DNA from: Poindextera sp963706385
Lineage (GTDB): Bacteria > Pseudomonadota > Alphaproteobacteria > Caulobacterales > Caulobacteraceae
Reading direction: 5' to 3'
NCBI GenBank assembly: GCA_963706385.1
Contig: OY970153.1
Span: 1,984,001-2,048,000 of the forward strand
Length of the DNA: 64,000 nt
In this document: positions 41,630 through 51,110 of the stretch, piece after piece
How positions within the stretch are numbered: position 1 is the first letter of the stretch
How the letters are laid out: the number at the start of each line of letters is the position of its first letter
The notes under the pieces: generated by a model
Seen by the model: only the letters and a program-made list of their open reading frames with translations
Database searches by the model: none
Told to the model about the DNA's origin: nothing
Program-made: the position numbers and the translations under genes

Positions 41630-42832
41630 TCAAAGCGGCCGCGGCGGATAACCCCGCTCGCTCAGGGCCTCGATGATCTCGTCGGTGTGCTTGCCGTCGC
41701 GGGTCTCGATCATGATGTCGAATTCCGCGCCCTTGGCCGGCACGTCCAGCGCCAGGCGATTGTGCGAAACCTCGACGATATTGGCGCCCATCGAACCGAT
41801 CACGCCCGAGACGGTGGCCAGAAGGCCCGGCCGATCATCCCCAATGATCTTCAGCGACACCAGCCGATGCTCGCGCACCAGCTCACGCTGCAGCACCGAG
41901 GCCAGGAGCCTGGGGTCGATGTTGCCGCCGGTGAGGATCAGCCCGACGTTCCGGCCCTCGAACCGGTCCCGATGGGCCAGCACCGCGGCGAGCGAGGCCG
42001 CCCCCGCGCCCTCGGCGACGGTCTTCTCGACGTTGCAGTAGAGCGCCACGCCGCGCTCGAAATAGGGCTCATCGACCAGCAGCACCTCGTCGACCAGCGG
42101 GCGGGCGATGGCGAAGCTCAGCTCGCCGACCTGCTTGACCTGGATGCCCTCGGCCATGGTCTGGCCGCCGGGCACGGCGTTGCGGCCCTGCAGCCGGGCG
42201 CTGAACGAGGGAAAGCTCGCAGGCTCGACCCCGAGGATGCTGATCTGCGGCTTGACGTGCTTGGCCGCGGTGGCGACGCCGGCGATCAGGCCGCCGCCGC
42301 CGATCGGCACCGGCAGCACGTCCAGCTCCGGCGCGTCTTCCAGCATCTCCAGCGCGATGGTGGCCTGGCCGGCCATCACGTCGATGTCGTTGAACGGATG
42401 CACGAAGACCAGGTCGCGTTCGTCGTGCAGGCGAAGCGCGGTGGAATAGGCGTCCTCATAGCCGTCGCCGTCCAGCACCACCTCGGCGCCGAAGTCGCGG
42501 GTCTGCTGCACCTTCACGAACGGGGTGCCGCGCGGCATCACGATGGTCACCGGCACGCCCAGCCGGTGGCCGTGGTAGGCCAGGCCTTGCGAATGATTGC
42601 CGGCCGAGGCGGCGATCACGCCGCGGGCGCGCTCGTCGGCGGTGAGCAGGAGAAGCTTGTTCAACGCGCCGCGCTCTTTGTAGGCGGCGGTGAACTGCAG
42701 GTTCTCGAACTTGACCCACACCTGCGCCCCGGTGATCTGCGACAGGGTCTTGGAGTGCCGGCAGGGGGTGCGTTCGATGTGGCCCTGCAGCCGCCGCGCG
42801 GCGGCTTCGATCTGGGCGAAAGTCAGGGTCAT
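41630..42832 (-). CDS. ilvA: Threonine ammonia-lyase (PLP-dependent, with ACT domain)
   Basis: A 400-residue enzyme that deaminates threonine to 2-oxobutyrate, feeding isoleucine synthesis or threonine breakdown. PLP-binding Lys51 lies in FTAAYKERGALNK, the substrate loop is SAGNHSQG, the phosphate-binding glycine loop PIGGGGLIAGVA is near 185, and the Ser/Gly region TGGNID is near 310. The C-terminal ~75 residues form a single ACT domain (VSLKIIGDDRPGLLATVSGV). This short single-ACT form is the type called ilvA or tdcB. The preceding gene on the strand is an acyltransferase. Confidence 0.95.
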   Translation of the reverse strand: MTLTFAQIEAAARRLQGHIERTPCRHSKTLSQITGAQVWVKFENLQFTAAYKERGALNKLLLLTADERARGVIAASAGNHSQGLAYHGHRLGVPVTIVMPRGTPFVKVQQTRDFGAEVVLDGDGYEDAYSTALRLHDERDLVFVHPFNDIDVMAGQATIALEMLEDAPELDVLPVPIGGGGLIAGVATAAKHVKPQISILGVEPASFPSFSARLQGRNAVPGGQTMAEGIQVKQVGELSFAIARPLVDEVLLVDEPYFERGVALYCNVEKTVAEGAGAASLAAVLAHRDRFEGRNVGLILTGGNIDPRLLASVLQRELVREHRLVSLKIIGDDRPGLLATVSGVIGSMGANIVEVSHNRLALDVPAKGAEFDIMIETRDGKHTDEIIEALSERGYPPRPL

Positions 42833-42882
42833 GGGCTGGGAACCGGGGCGGAAAAGCGCGGCAACCTAACGATGGGGGCGCG

Positions 42883-43992
42883 TCACCGCAATCCGCGCCA
42901 GAGATCGAGGCGCCGCATGGCCTTGCCGGGAAGCTCGGAGGCCGCCCCCAGCGGCAGCCGCTCGGCGGCGGCGCGAACCTGATACTGGGCCGCCCGGAAC
43001 AAGGTCGCGGGCGAGGGCCGGCCGACGAAGCCGTGGGCCACCGGCCGATGCACGCTGGCCAGTTGCAGCTTGAAGCGGTAATCGCCGGCGCCCAGGTCCA
43101 GCGCGCGATAGGGCGTCCGGTCCATCCACTTCAGAATGTCCTGGAACAGCAGCAGGCCCGGCGAATACCGCTCGAACTCGTCCTCGTGGGCGATGACCCA
43201 GGCGTGGAGGGTCTGGCGGCCCAAAAGGTTGAACTGGGCCGCGGCCAGACGCTCGCCGATATGCAGGGTGAACAGGCCGCCGCCGAGGCCCTCGGCCTTC
43301 GACCTGAACAGGTCGCGGACCAGCTCGGCCGTCCAGCCGGCGGCGAACACGTCGGTCTGGCCGGTGGCGCGGTATTGCGCCCGTTTCCAGGCCAGGAGTT
43401 GGTCCAGAACGGCCGCGTCGGTCTCGTGGGCGGTGAAGCGCGTCGGGCCGACCTCGCGCTCGACCTTCCGGTGCCGCTTGTCCAGGTCCTTGATGATCCC
43501 CGAGCCGGCCGCCCGCCGGCCCTCGGCGTAGGCGGCGTAGCCGTCCGGCGTCTCCAGCACATAGGACAGCCGGGTTCCGCGCACATAGGGGGCGAAGGCG
43601 GTCTGGTCGGCCAGCAGGTGCGAGAAGTCCAGCCGCTGCGCGCCCAGGGCGTCGACCAGCCGCCGCGGGTCGATCCGCAGGCCCGGCTCGGCGACCAGGG
43701 CCTGATAGTCGTTCATCGGCGCGCCCGCCGGCATGGCCACCGCGCCGGCCAAGCGAACCGCCATGAAGCCGACGGCCTCGCCGCCCTCGCGCGGCACGCA
43801 GACCCGCACCCCGCCGCCGCGCGGCTGAGACCGCTCCGCCGCGAGCGCCCAGCCCGGCGACAGGAACGGGCTGTCCCAGGCCGGCTGGGCGGCCTGGAGC
43901 GCGGACCAGCGCGCGATGTCGGCGGCGGACAGCGCGCTCGGGGCTAGGACGTCGATCTGCACGGACGCGGGCCTTTTGCGGGTGACGTCCAA
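42883..43992 (-). CDS. GNAT/FemAB-like N-acyltransferase (CelD/HfsK type)
   Basis: A 369-residue cytoplasmic acyltransferase of the BioF2-like/CelD group. The C-terminal GNAT half shows HIGERLAAAQFNLLG, the pantetheine-loop equivalent and YSPGLLLFQDILKWM followed by LDLGAGDYRFK, which is the family hallmark. Members modify exopolysaccharides, and in Caulobacter one such protein (HfsK) acts in holdfast formation. Whether this is HfsK cannot be decided from the sequence alone, as no other holdfast genes are near. No membrane segment. Between it and the citrate synthase gene lies a short AGAGCGGGATG hairpin. Confidence 0.85.
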   Translation of the reverse strand: MDVTRKRPASVQIDVLAPSALSAADIARWSALQAAQPAWDSPFLSPGWALAAERSQPRGGGVRVCVPREGGEAVGFMAVRLAGAVAMPAGAPMNDYQALVAEPGLRIDPRRLVDALGAQRLDFSHLLADQTAFAPYVRGTRLSYVLETPDGYAAYAEGRRAAGSGIIKDLDKRHRKVEREVGPTRFTAHETDAAVLDQLLAWKRAQYRATGQTDVFAAGWTAELVRDLFRSKAEGLGGGLFTLHIGERLAAAQFNLLGRQTLHAWVIAHEDEFERYSPGLLLFQDILKWMDRTPYRALDLGAGDYRFKLQLASVHRPVAHGFVGRPSPATLFRAAQYQVRAAAERLPLGAASELPGKAMRRLDLWRGLR

Positions 43993-44020
43993 AGACTAGC
44001 GGCCGGAAGTTTCGCCGAGG

Positions 44021-44057
44021 TTAGAGCGGGATGTGAAAAGTGGATGCCGGTTTTTCA
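44021..44057. repeat. Short AGAGC-type hairpin, possible truncated intergenic repeat
   Basis: TTAGAGCGGGATGTGAAAA is followed after a 12-base loop by TTTTTCAC, so GTGAAAA pairs with TTTTCAC. The leading TTAGAGCG word recurs at 59082 (TTAGAGCGTGAC). It may be a partial member of the AGAGC palindrome group and could serve as a terminator for the citrate synthase gene. Confidence 0.4.
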
Positions 44058-44060
44058 CCT

Positions 44061-45152
44061 TCAGGCCGCCGCGCGCGGCGCCGGGCCGATGTAGCGCGAC
44101 TGTGGCCGGATCAGCCGCCCGCCGGCGAGCTGCTCGCGGGCGTGAGCGATCCACCCGGCCACCCGGCCAATGGCGAAGACGCAGGTGAAGGCCTCCGGCG
44201 GAAAGACCAGGGCTTCCAGCAGCAGGGCGGTGTAGAATTCGACGTTGGTCTGCAGCGAGCGGTCGGGCTTGCGGGCTTTCAGAATCCGCAGCGCCGCGTC
44301 CTCCACCGCCTCGGCGAAGGCCAGGCGTCCGGGCGGAACGTTGGAGCTCTCGCCCAGGACCCGCACGGCCCGCTTCAGCGCGTCGGCCCGCGGATCGCGC
44401 ACCCGGTAGATTCGGTGGCCGAAGCCCATCAGCCGATCGCCGCGATCCAGCGCCGCCTCGATCCAGACGCGGGCGTTGGCCGGCTCGCCGATGGCGTCCA
44501 GCATCTCGATCACCGGTCCGGGCGCGCCGCCGTGCAGCGGCCCCTTGAGCGCGCTGATCCCGGCCAGCACCGCCGAGGTCAGGCCGGCGCGGGTCGAGGC
44601 GACCACCCGCGCGGCGAAGGTCGAGGCGTTCAGCCCGTGGTCGCAGACGGTGACCAGATAGGCGTCCAGCGCCGCGGTCTCGGCCGGGGCGGGCGCGGCG
44701 CCCCTGATCATCCGCAAAGTATCCGCCGCATGGCCGAGGCTCGGGTCCGGCGCGATCGGCGCCAGTCCCCGCCGGATGCGGGTCGCCGCCGCCGTGAACA
44801 CCGCCGGCGCGGCGACCAGGCGCAGGGCGACGGCCAGGTCGTCGCCGTCGGGCAGCCGGGCGGTCAGGGCGCGCACCGCCTCGATGGCGGACAGCCGCCC
44901 CAGGTCCGCGTCCAGCGCGGCGACCTGGGCGAACACCTCGGCGCGAGCGGCGCCGATCGCCGCGGTCAGGCTGGCCTGGGCGGGCAGGTCGTCGAAGAAG
45001 CCGTCGAACAACAGCCATACGACCGCCTCGAACCGCGTGCGGCCGGACAGATCGTCCAGCGAACGGCCCCGGATCACCAGGCGACCGGCCTCGCCGTCGA
45101 CATCGGACAGCACGGTGTCGGCCGCGACCACCCCTTCGAGCCCATCGGACAT
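44061..45152 (-). CDS. Citrate synthase family protein (Glu at catalytic Asp position)
   Basis: A 363-residue citrate-synthase-fold enzyme. The substrate-binding histidines are present in GPLHGGAPG and GFGHRIYRVRDPRA. The segment that normally reads NVDFYSG reads NVEFYTALLL, so residue 305, the usual catalytic Asp, is Glu. The protein is shorter than GltA (about 430), like 2-methylcitrate or accessory synthases. It is transcribed divergently from a second citrate synthase that carries a DNA-binding domain. It may be a low-activity or differently specific synthase, or a partner subunit of the other. Confidence 0.9.
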   Translation of the reverse strand: MSDGLEGVVAADTVLSDVDGEAGRLVIRGRSLDDLSGRTRFEAVVWLLFDGFFDDLPAQASLTAAIGAARAEVFAQVAALDADLGRLSAIEAVRALTARLPDGDDLAVALRLVAAPAVFTAAATRIRRGLAPIAPDPSLGHAADTLRMIRGAAPAPAETAALDAYLVTVCDHGLNASTFAARVVASTRAGLTSAVLAGISALKGPLHGGAPGPVIEMLDAIGEPANARVWIEAALDRGDRLMGFGHRIYRVRDPRADALKRAVRVLGESSNVPPGRLAFAEAVEDAALRILKARKPDRSLQTNVEFYTALLLEALVFPPEAFTCVFAIGRVAGWIAHAREQLAGGRLIRPQSRYIGPAPRAAA

Positions 45153-45204
45153 GGCTTGCTCCCTGATTATTTCACGCTTTTAAATGCTGATTATATGGAT
45201 TATC

Positions 45205-45230
45205 GTCAATCTTGATCAATTGAATCAATG
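45205..45230. promoter_or_regulatory. Near-palindrome between divergent citrate synthase genes
   Basis: TTGATCAATTGAATCAA (45212-45228) is a near-perfect inverted repeat in an unusually AT-rich 86-bp gap, with GGATTATCGTCAATC just before it. It is a good candidate operator for the HTH-fused citrate synthase encoded immediately to the right, but an FNR-type protein could also be involved. No direct evidence. Confidence 0.4.
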
Positions 45231-45238
45231 GATATGCC

Positions 45239-46387
45239 ATGACCGAATGGCTGACCGCGAACGAGGCGGCGGATCGGCTGGGAGTGCGGGCCCAGACCCT
45301 CTACGCCTATGTCAGCCGGGGTCGGATCGAAGCGCGGGCGAACGCGGAGGACCCGCGCAAGAGCCTCTACCGCGCCGAGGACGTCGACCGGCTGCGCCAG
45401 CGCAAGGCGCGCGGGCGCAAGGCGGCCCATGTCGCCGAGGACGCCATCGCCTGGGGCGAGCCGGTGCTGGCCTCGGCGATCACCACGGTGCGCGAGAACC
45501 GGCTCTACTACCGCGGCCGCGACGCCGCCGAACTGGCCAAGAGCGCCAGCCTGGAAAGCGTCGCGCGGCTGCTCCGGGGCGGCCACGGCGCGGCCTTGAA
45601 GCAGCGCGCGGCGATCAGTTTTCCCGCCGCGTCCAGCGCCCGGTCGCGGGCGTTCCTGGCCCTGGCGACGCGGGCGGCGGCCGACGCCCCGGCGCGGGGC
45701 CGCGCGCCGCTCGCCCTGGCGGCGGAGGCGGCCGGCCTGTTGGACGGATTCGCCGACGCGGTGGCCGGCGCCTTCAACGAGGGCCCGATCCACGCGCGCC
45801 TGGCCAAGGCCTGGGGGACCGACGCCGCGGGCGCCGAACTGATCCGCATGGCCCTGGTGCTGCTGGCCGACCATGAACTCAACGCCTCGACCTTCGCCGC
45901 GCGGGTGACCGCCTCGACCGGCGCCTCGCTGGCGGCCTCGGCCCTGGCCGGCCTGTCGGCCCTGTCCGGCCCCCTGCACGGCGGCATCGCCCCCAGGGTC
46001 GAGGCCTTCATCGGCGAGACGAGCCGCGTCGGGGCCGAGGCGGCCGTCCGCGCGCGCCTGGCCCAGGGCCTGCGCGTCCCCGGCTTCGGCCATCCGCTGT
46101 ACCCGGGCGGCGATCCGCGCGCGCGGGCGCTGATCGGCGCCTTCGCCCCGCCGCCGGCCTTCGAGGCGGCGCGCCTGGCCGGCGAAAGCCTGACCGGCGA
46201 GATCGCCAATGTCGACTACGCCCTCACCGCCCTGGTCGCGGCCCTGGATTTGCCGGGCGACGCGGCCTTCCTGCTGTTCGCCATCGGCCGCTGCGCGGGC
46301 TGGCTGGCCCACGCGCTGGAACAGCTCCAGACCGGCCAGCTGATCCGCCCGCGAGCCCGCTACATTGGCCCCGAACCGATCGGTTAG
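45239..46387 (+). CDS. Citrate synthase with N-terminal MerR-like helix-turn-helix domain
   Basis: A 382-residue fusion. Residues 1-60 are an excisionase/MerR-type DNA-binding domain (WLTANEAADRLGVRAQTLYA, then RKSLYRAEDVDRLR). The rest is a short citrate synthase with GPLHGGIAP, GFGHPLYPGGDPRA and NVDYALTALV, so it keeps the catalytic-type Asp326 that its neighbour lacks. I infer that it may couple metabolite binding to transcription, probably at the shared promoter gap. The start is ATG 45239, and the HTH begins within three residues. The 3' end is about 90 bp before uppP. Confidence 0.9.
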   Translation: MTEWLTANEAADRLGVRAQTLYAYVSRGRIEARANAEDPRKSLYRAEDVDRLRQRKARGRKAAHVAEDAIAWGEPVLASAITTVRENRLYYRGRDAAELAKSASLESVARLLRGGHGAALKQRAAISFPAASSARSRAFLALATRAAADAPARGRAPLALAAEAAGLLDGFADAVAGAFNEGPIHARLAKAWGTDAAGAELIRMALVLLADHELNASTFAARVTASTGASLAASALAGLSALSGPLHGGIAPRVEAFIGETSRVGAEAAVRARLAQGLRVPGFGHPLYPGGDPRARALIGAFAPPPAFEAARLAGESLTGEIANVDYALTALVAALDLPGDAAFLLFAIGRCAGWLAHALEQLQTGQLIRPRARYIGPEPIG

Positions 46388-46477
46388 GCGCTGACGGCCG
46401 GCGCGAAGCAGTTCACTAATGGCGGATCAGCCGGGTAAGACCCCTCGGCGTCGAGGGCGGGCGAGGAGGCGTTTGGC

Positions 46478-47302
46478 ATGACCGCGCTCGAAGCGATCGT
46501 TCTGGCGATCGTGCAGGGAATCACCGAGCTGTTCCCGATCTCCAGCCTGGGCCACGCGGTGATCCTGCCGGCGCTGCTCGGCTGGAAGGTCGATGAGAAC
46601 GACCCCGGCTTCCTGCCGTTCCTGGTGGTCATGCACCTGGGCACCGCGATCGCCCTGGTGGCCTATTTCTGGCGCACCTGGCTGGAGTTCGCCACCGCGG
46701 TGCTGATCCGGCGCGGCCCGCGCGCGGCGGCCGAACGGCGGCTGTTGCTGAAGGTGGTGGTCGCCACCATCCCGGCGGTGATCGTCGGCGCGGCGCTCGA
46801 GCATCTGCTGCGCAAGGGGTTCGGCGCGCCGCGGCTGGCGGCGATCTTCCTGATCGTCAACGGGGCGATGCTGTTCGTCGCCGACCGCTGGCGCGGGCGC
46901 GGCGAGATCTCGCTGGACCGGCTGCGCTGGCGCGACGCCCTGATCATCGGGTTCTGGCAGTGCCTGGCCCTGATCCCAGGCCTGTCGCGCTCGGGCGCGA
47001 CCATGGCCGGCGGCTATCTCAGCGGGCTGAACCACGAGGACGCGGCCAAGTTCTCGTTCCTCACCGCGACCCCGATCATCCTCGGCGCCACCGCGCTGGA
47101 GGCGCCCAAGCTGATCAAGCACGGCGCGGGCTTCGGTCATGTCGCCCTCACCGCCGGGGTGGCGGCCGGGGTGGTGGCCTTCGCCTCGACCGCGATCCTG
47201 ATGCGCTGGTTCCGCAGCCACGAGAAGCGTGGGTTCGATCCGTTCGCGCTCTACTGCGCCCTGGCCGGGGCCGGCGCCTTGGCCTGGCTCACCTTACATT
47301 AG
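46478..47302 (+). CDS. uppP: Undecaprenyl-diphosphate phosphatase
   Basis: A 274-residue inner-membrane enzyme that recycles the lipid carrier of peptidoglycan synthesis and confers bacitracin tolerance. The family signatures are VQGITELFPISSLGHAVIL near residue 13 (the catalytic Glu/Ser region, with F where many have L) and PGLSRSGATMAGGYLSGL near 168. About eight membrane helices. Complete. Convergent with the NDUFA9-like gene; only 7 bases separate the two stops. Confidence 0.95.
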   Translation: MTALEAIVLAIVQGITELFPISSLGHAVILPALLGWKVDENDPGFLPFLVVMHLGTAIALVAYFWRTWLEFATAVLIRRGPRAAAERRLLLKVVVATIPAVIVGAALEHLLRKGFGAPRLAAIFLIVNGAMLFVADRWRGRGEISLDRLRWRDALIIGFWQCLALIPGLSRSGATMAGGYLSGLNHEDAAKFSFLTATPIILGATALEAPKLIKHGAGFGHVALTAGVAAGVVAFASTAILMRWFRSHEKRGFDPFALYCALAGAGALAWLTLH

Positions 47303-47309
47303 GCTTACA

Positions 47310-48272
47310 TTAGGCCGCGGCGATGGCGTCCGCGTACTGGCCGCCGCGGCGGTAGCGGTAGAGATAGGTCGGAAGGATCGGCTCCAGCGCGGTCGGCTGC
47401 ACGCCGAGGTCCGCCAGGCCCGCCGCGCCCTCGGCCACGACATTGTCGGTCCGCAGAAGGTCGACCTGGTCGCTGGTGACCCACGGCGGGATCGGCGTTA
47501 TGGCCACCAGATCGCCGAACGCCCCCATCAGCCGGGCCACCGGGAACGGCACGGGCATGAGCAGCGGCGAGCGGCCGGTCTCCCGGCAGATCAGCTGCAG
47601 CAGTTCCTTGAAGCTGTAGGTCGCGGGCCCGCCCAGCTCGAAGGTCCGTCCCTCGGTGGTCGGATCGACCACGCACCGGGCCACCGCCTCGGCGACGTCG
47701 CCGACGAACACCGGCTGGAAGCGGGTCTGGCCGCCGCCGATCAACGGCAGCACCGGCGAGAGGGTGGCCATCCAGCCGAACAGGTTGAAGAAGCCGTCGC
47801 CGGGGCCGAACACGATGGACGAGCGCACGATCGAGGCGGTGGGAAACCGTTCGCGCACCGCCGCCTCGCCCGCCGCCTTGGTGCGGCCGTACTTCGAGGC
47901 CGACTTGGCGTCCGCGCCGACGGCCGAGACGTGGACCAGGCGGGTGACGCCCGCCGCGGCCGCCGCCGCGGCGATGTTGCGCGCGCCGTCAACGTGCACG
48001 GATTCGAATTTCTGCCGGCCATGCTCGTAGAGCACGCCCACCAGGTTGACGCAGGCGTCCGCGCCGTCCAGCACGCGGGCCAGGCTCGCCGGTTCGCGGG
48101 CGTTGGCCTGGACCACCTCGATCTGGCCCACGTCGCCCAGCATGTGGAGCTTGTAGCCGAGCCAGGGGCGGCGCACCGCGACCCGGATCCTCAAGCCCCG
48201 CTTGGCCAGGACGCGCACCACCTGCGTTCCCAGAAAGCCCGAGCCCCCGAAAACCGTCACCAGCCCCTGCAT
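47310..48272 (-). CDS. NDUFA9-like NAD(P)-binding protein (complex I associated)
   Basis: A 320-residue atypical short-chain dehydrogenase of the NDUFA9 group. The N-terminal NAD(P)-binding motif is VFGGSGFLGTQVVRVL, and later blocks are VNLVGVLYEHGRQKFESVHV and SKYGRTKAAGEAAVRE. The usual Y-x3-K is present as YGRTK. It is often found with respiratory complex I genes or alone in alphaproteobacteria; a role in complex I assembly or quinone metabolism is inferred. I chose ATG 48272, since the upstream frame to 48362 is arginine-rich and not part of the fold. Confidence 0.9.
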   Translation of the reverse strand: MQGLVTVFGGSGFLGTQVVRVLAKRGLRIRVAVRRPWLGYKLHMLGDVGQIEVVQANAREPASLARVLDGADACVNLVGVLYEHGRQKFESVHVDGARNIAAAAAAAGVTRLVHVSAVGADAKSASKYGRTKAAGEAAVRERFPTASIVRSSIVFGPGDGFFNLFGWMATLSPVLPLIGGGQTRFQPVFVGDVAEAVARCVVDPTTEGRTFELGGPATYSFKELLQLICRETGRSPLLMPVPFPVARLMGAFGDLVAITPIPPWVTSDQVDLLRTDNVVAEGAAGLADLGVQPTALEPILPTYLYRYRRGGQYADAIAAA

Positions 48273-48424
48273 CGCAGCGCCTCGATCCGTCGCAACCACC
48301 ACGCTCGGGCTTAGCCGAGCCGGCCTTCGGGCGCAATGCGGGCCGGCGCGCGCGTTCCGCATTGACTGGATGGGGCTTCCGCCCTATCGGTCCCGGCCTC
48401 GCGTCGCTCCGGCGACTGACGCGG

Positions 48425-48511
<87 letters not shown>

Positions 48512-48650
48512 TGTCCTTGTTCGCCGCTGATCGCGGTGATTTGGGGGTCACTCCGACGCTTCCATCCGAGCCGCCAGGCGGGTGTGGCGCAATACAAGCT
48601 CTTTGACGAGGGCGGCCTGTTCCTGATCGTCAGGCCGTCCCACACCAGGG

Positions 48651-49754
48651 TCAGAGCTTGTAGCGCAGGGCCATGTTGACCTGCCAATCGCGACCCAGCT
48701 GGGGGCCGTTCAGGCGCTGGTAGATGGGAGCGCCGGCCTCGACGCCAATCTGCGTGGCGGGCTGGCCGAAATAACGGCCGCTGACGATCACGCCTCCGTA
48801 CAGACTGACCTGCTGGCCGCCGTAGAACAGCGGATTGGCGCCCTGCGCATAACCCCGGATCAGTGGGTCATTGCCCCGAATGGCGCCCTGGGTCGTGCCG
48901 TTGACCCGCAAGGTCGTCTCCAAGCCGGGCGCCCAGGTATACCCACCCCAGCCGTTGAATTCATGCAGGTCGCCATATTGCCAGCCCTGCGCGTTGCGAT
49001 CGAGCGGCAGGCGGCCGCGGTAGGCAAGGCCCCAGGACCAAGCCTTCAGCACACCGGAATAGGCTATGCCCGGAAGCGCGTCGACGGTGCCCGAACCCGG
49101 CTGCATCGCATAGAATCCGCGCTTTTCCGGCGCGGTGTTGTTCGGCAGCAGGAGGGAAAAGGAGTCGGTCGTACTGCCGGTGGGCAGCGACAGACCCATG
49201 TTGACGTTCACCCGGATCGCCCGGTCATGGTAGACGCGCACGACCGCCGCGAGCGTCGTGTCGCCGAGGCCGCTGGTCGAGCCGACGCTGTTTCCGAGCG
49301 GCGTCAATCCGCTCAAACCCTTGAACGCCTCCATGTTCACGCTCTTTTCGAGAACGCTGGTCGAGGCGACCAGCGTCACGTCGTCCGTCACCCCATAGGC
49401 GGCGCTGAAGCCTTCGCCGGCCACGTTCACGGATTTCGGGACCATGCGCAGCAGATGGGCGCCGACCGGCGTGTAGGCCGACATCACGTTCGAAACGATA
49501 TAGGGCGACGAGACCGTGTCCGTGCCGATCTTGCTCTCCTGCATCCGGGTGAACGAGGGCAGGAAGGAGAACACGAACTTGCCCTCGCCGGGCATGTCGA
49601 CGCCGAAGACGCCGATCGGAGCGGGCGCCTGGGCCGGCGCGGCAGCCGGGGCCGCCTGGGCGCCGACCGAGATAGCGCAGGTAGCCGCCGCTCCGGCGGA
49701 CAGCGCAACGTTCCAAGGGCTTTTCAGGCTAGTCCGCATTGAAGCCGAGCGCAT
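48651..49754 (-). CDS. Outer-membrane transporter-like beta-barrel protein
   Basis: A 367-residue exported protein. A signal peptide ends near residue 34 (ISVGAQA), followed by a proline/alanine spacer. The rest alternates in short beta strands with aromatic turns and ends in a final strand WQVNMALRYKL, which has the outer-membrane C-terminal aromatic/hydrophobic pattern. It resembles proteins named simply transporter (phenol-degradation MetA-like fold). ATG 49754 has AAGGAG eight bases upstream. It lies 102 bp behind narK on the same strand, so it may move nitrate or nitrite across the outer membrane, but this is inference from context. Confidence 0.8.
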   Translation of the reverse strand: MRSASMRTSLKSPWNVALSAGAAATCAISVGAQAAPAAAPAQAPAPIGVFGVDMPGEGKFVFSFLPSFTRMQESKIGTDTVSSPYIVSNVMSAYTPVGAHLLRMVPKSVNVAGEGFSAAYGVTDDVTLVASTSVLEKSVNMEAFKGLSGLTPLGNSVGSTSGLGDTTLAAVVRVYHDRAIRVNVNMGLSLPTGSTTDSFSLLLPNNTAPEKRGFYAMQPGSGTVDALPGIAYSGVLKAWSWGLAYRGRLPLDRNAQGWQYGDLHEFNGWGGYTWAPGLETTLRVNGTTQGAIRGNDPLIRGYAQGANPLFYGGQQVSLYGGVIVSGRYFGQPATQIGVEAGAPIYQRLNGPQLGRDWQVNMALRYKL

Positions 49755-49856
49755 GAATCGTACTCCTTGAGGAGGGGATGGTGAGACGCATTCCAGGATC
49801 GGTCTGCTCGCAAGGATCGGCGCCGCTGAACGGCCAGCGGCGCCGCAACGGATGGG

Positions 49857-51110
49857 TCAACCGGTCGCCGGGCTGCCGATCACCCGGAACCCGCGCACCT
49901 CGGTCAGGTAGGACAGGATCAGGGACACCCAGACGATGCCGTAGAGCAGCATGAAGCAGCTCGAGGGCACGCCGATTAGGTCGAGCAGGGCGCCGAACAT
50001 GACCGGCAGCAGAAAGCCGCCAATCCCTCCGGCCATGCCGACGATGCCCGTCACCGCGCCCATTCTGAGCGGGAAGTCGTCGCTGATGTACTTGAAGGTC
50101 GAGGCCATGCCGCAGGCGAAGCAGACGCCGAGCACGAACAGCAGCGCCGCGAACCCCCAGGCCGGCAGACCGATATGGAAGGCCAACGGACCATGGACGG
50201 TCTGTACGACCAGATCGGTCTGCGGATAGGAGAGCAGGAATAGGCAGATCCAGGCGATCCAAAGCACCCACCAGGTCACATTGTGCGCGCCGAACCGGTC
50301 GGACAGGAAACCGCCCAACGCTCGAAGGACGCCGGCGGGCAAGGAAAAACACGCGGCCATCAGCGACGCCTGAGCGATCGGGAAATGGTATTCGTGCAGG
50401 AAGTACTGGGGCGTCCACACCGACAGCGCCGTGAAGCCGCCAAACACGATCGAATAGTACTGGCAGTACTTCCAGACCCGGGGATCGCGGAGCACTTCCA
50501 TTTCACTCCTGAATGTCACGCCGGCGACGTACGTGCGCGGATCGGGCAGTGACAGCACCCAGAACAGGCCGGCGACGATCAGCAGGGCCGCGGCGTAGAC
50601 CCTGGGCACGCTCTGCCAGCCGAAGTGGTTCACCAACTGCGGCGCCACGAACATGTTGATCGCCGCGCCGCTGACGCCCGCGCCGAACACGCCCATGGCG
50701 AAACCGCGGTTGTTCGGGAAGAAGCGCGCCACATAGGGCGTGCCGACGGCGAACGAGGCGCCAACGAGGCCGAGCGCGAGGCCCAGTGACAGGAACTGCC
50801 AGAGCTGGGTCGCGTAGGACGACAGCCACAGCGGAAACGCGCAGACGACCAGCAGGATGAACATGACAATGCGTCCGCCGAACCGGTCGGTCCAGATGCC
50901 GAGCGGCAGGCGCAGCAGCGCGCCGGTCAGAATGGGCATGGCCGTGAGCAGGCCGAACTCGGACCCGTTCAGCCCAAGCTGCTTTCGGATCGGAATGCCG
51001 GTGACGCCAAACATCGTCCACGCGGCGAAGCAGACGGCGAAGGCCAGCGTGGTTATGAGGAGCACGATGATCGCGCGGGGGCGCGAGGGGGCCTGTGCGG
51101 TGGACATCAT
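49857..51110 (-). CDS. narK: Nitrate/nitrite transporter, NarK type (MFS)
   Basis: A 417-residue major facilitator protein with 12 membrane helices. The nitrate-signature region GVFGAGVSGAAINMF is near residue 142, RLPLGIWTDRFGGR (MFS motif A with the conserved Arg) is near 67, and a second Gly-rich signature, GIVGMAGGIGGFLLPVMFG, is near 347. It imports nitrate or exchanges it for nitrite. Its ATG overlaps the stop of the upstream Crp/Fnr gene. Together with the divergent narGHJI this forms a complete respiratory unit. Confidence 0.94.
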   Translation of the reverse strand: MMSTAQAPSRPRAIIVLLITTLAFAVCFAAWTMFGVTGIPIRKQLGLNGSEFGLLTAMPILTGALLRLPLGIWTDRFGGRIVMFILLVVCAFPLWLSSYATQLWQFLSLGLALGLVGASFAVGTPYVARFFPNNRGFAMGVFGAGVSGAAINMFVAPQLVNHFGWQSVPRVYAAALLIVAGLFWVLSLPDPRTYVAGVTFRSEMEVLRDPRVWKYCQYYSIVFGGFTALSVWTPQYFLHEYHFPIAQASLMAACFSLPAGVLRALGGFLSDRFGAHNVTWWVLWIAWICLFLLSYPQTDLVVQTVHGPLAFHIGLPAWGFAALLFVLGVCFACGMASTFKYISDDFPLRMGAVTGIVGMAGGIGGFLLPVMFGALLDLIGVPSSCFMLLYGIVWVSLILSYLTEVRGFRVIGSPATG

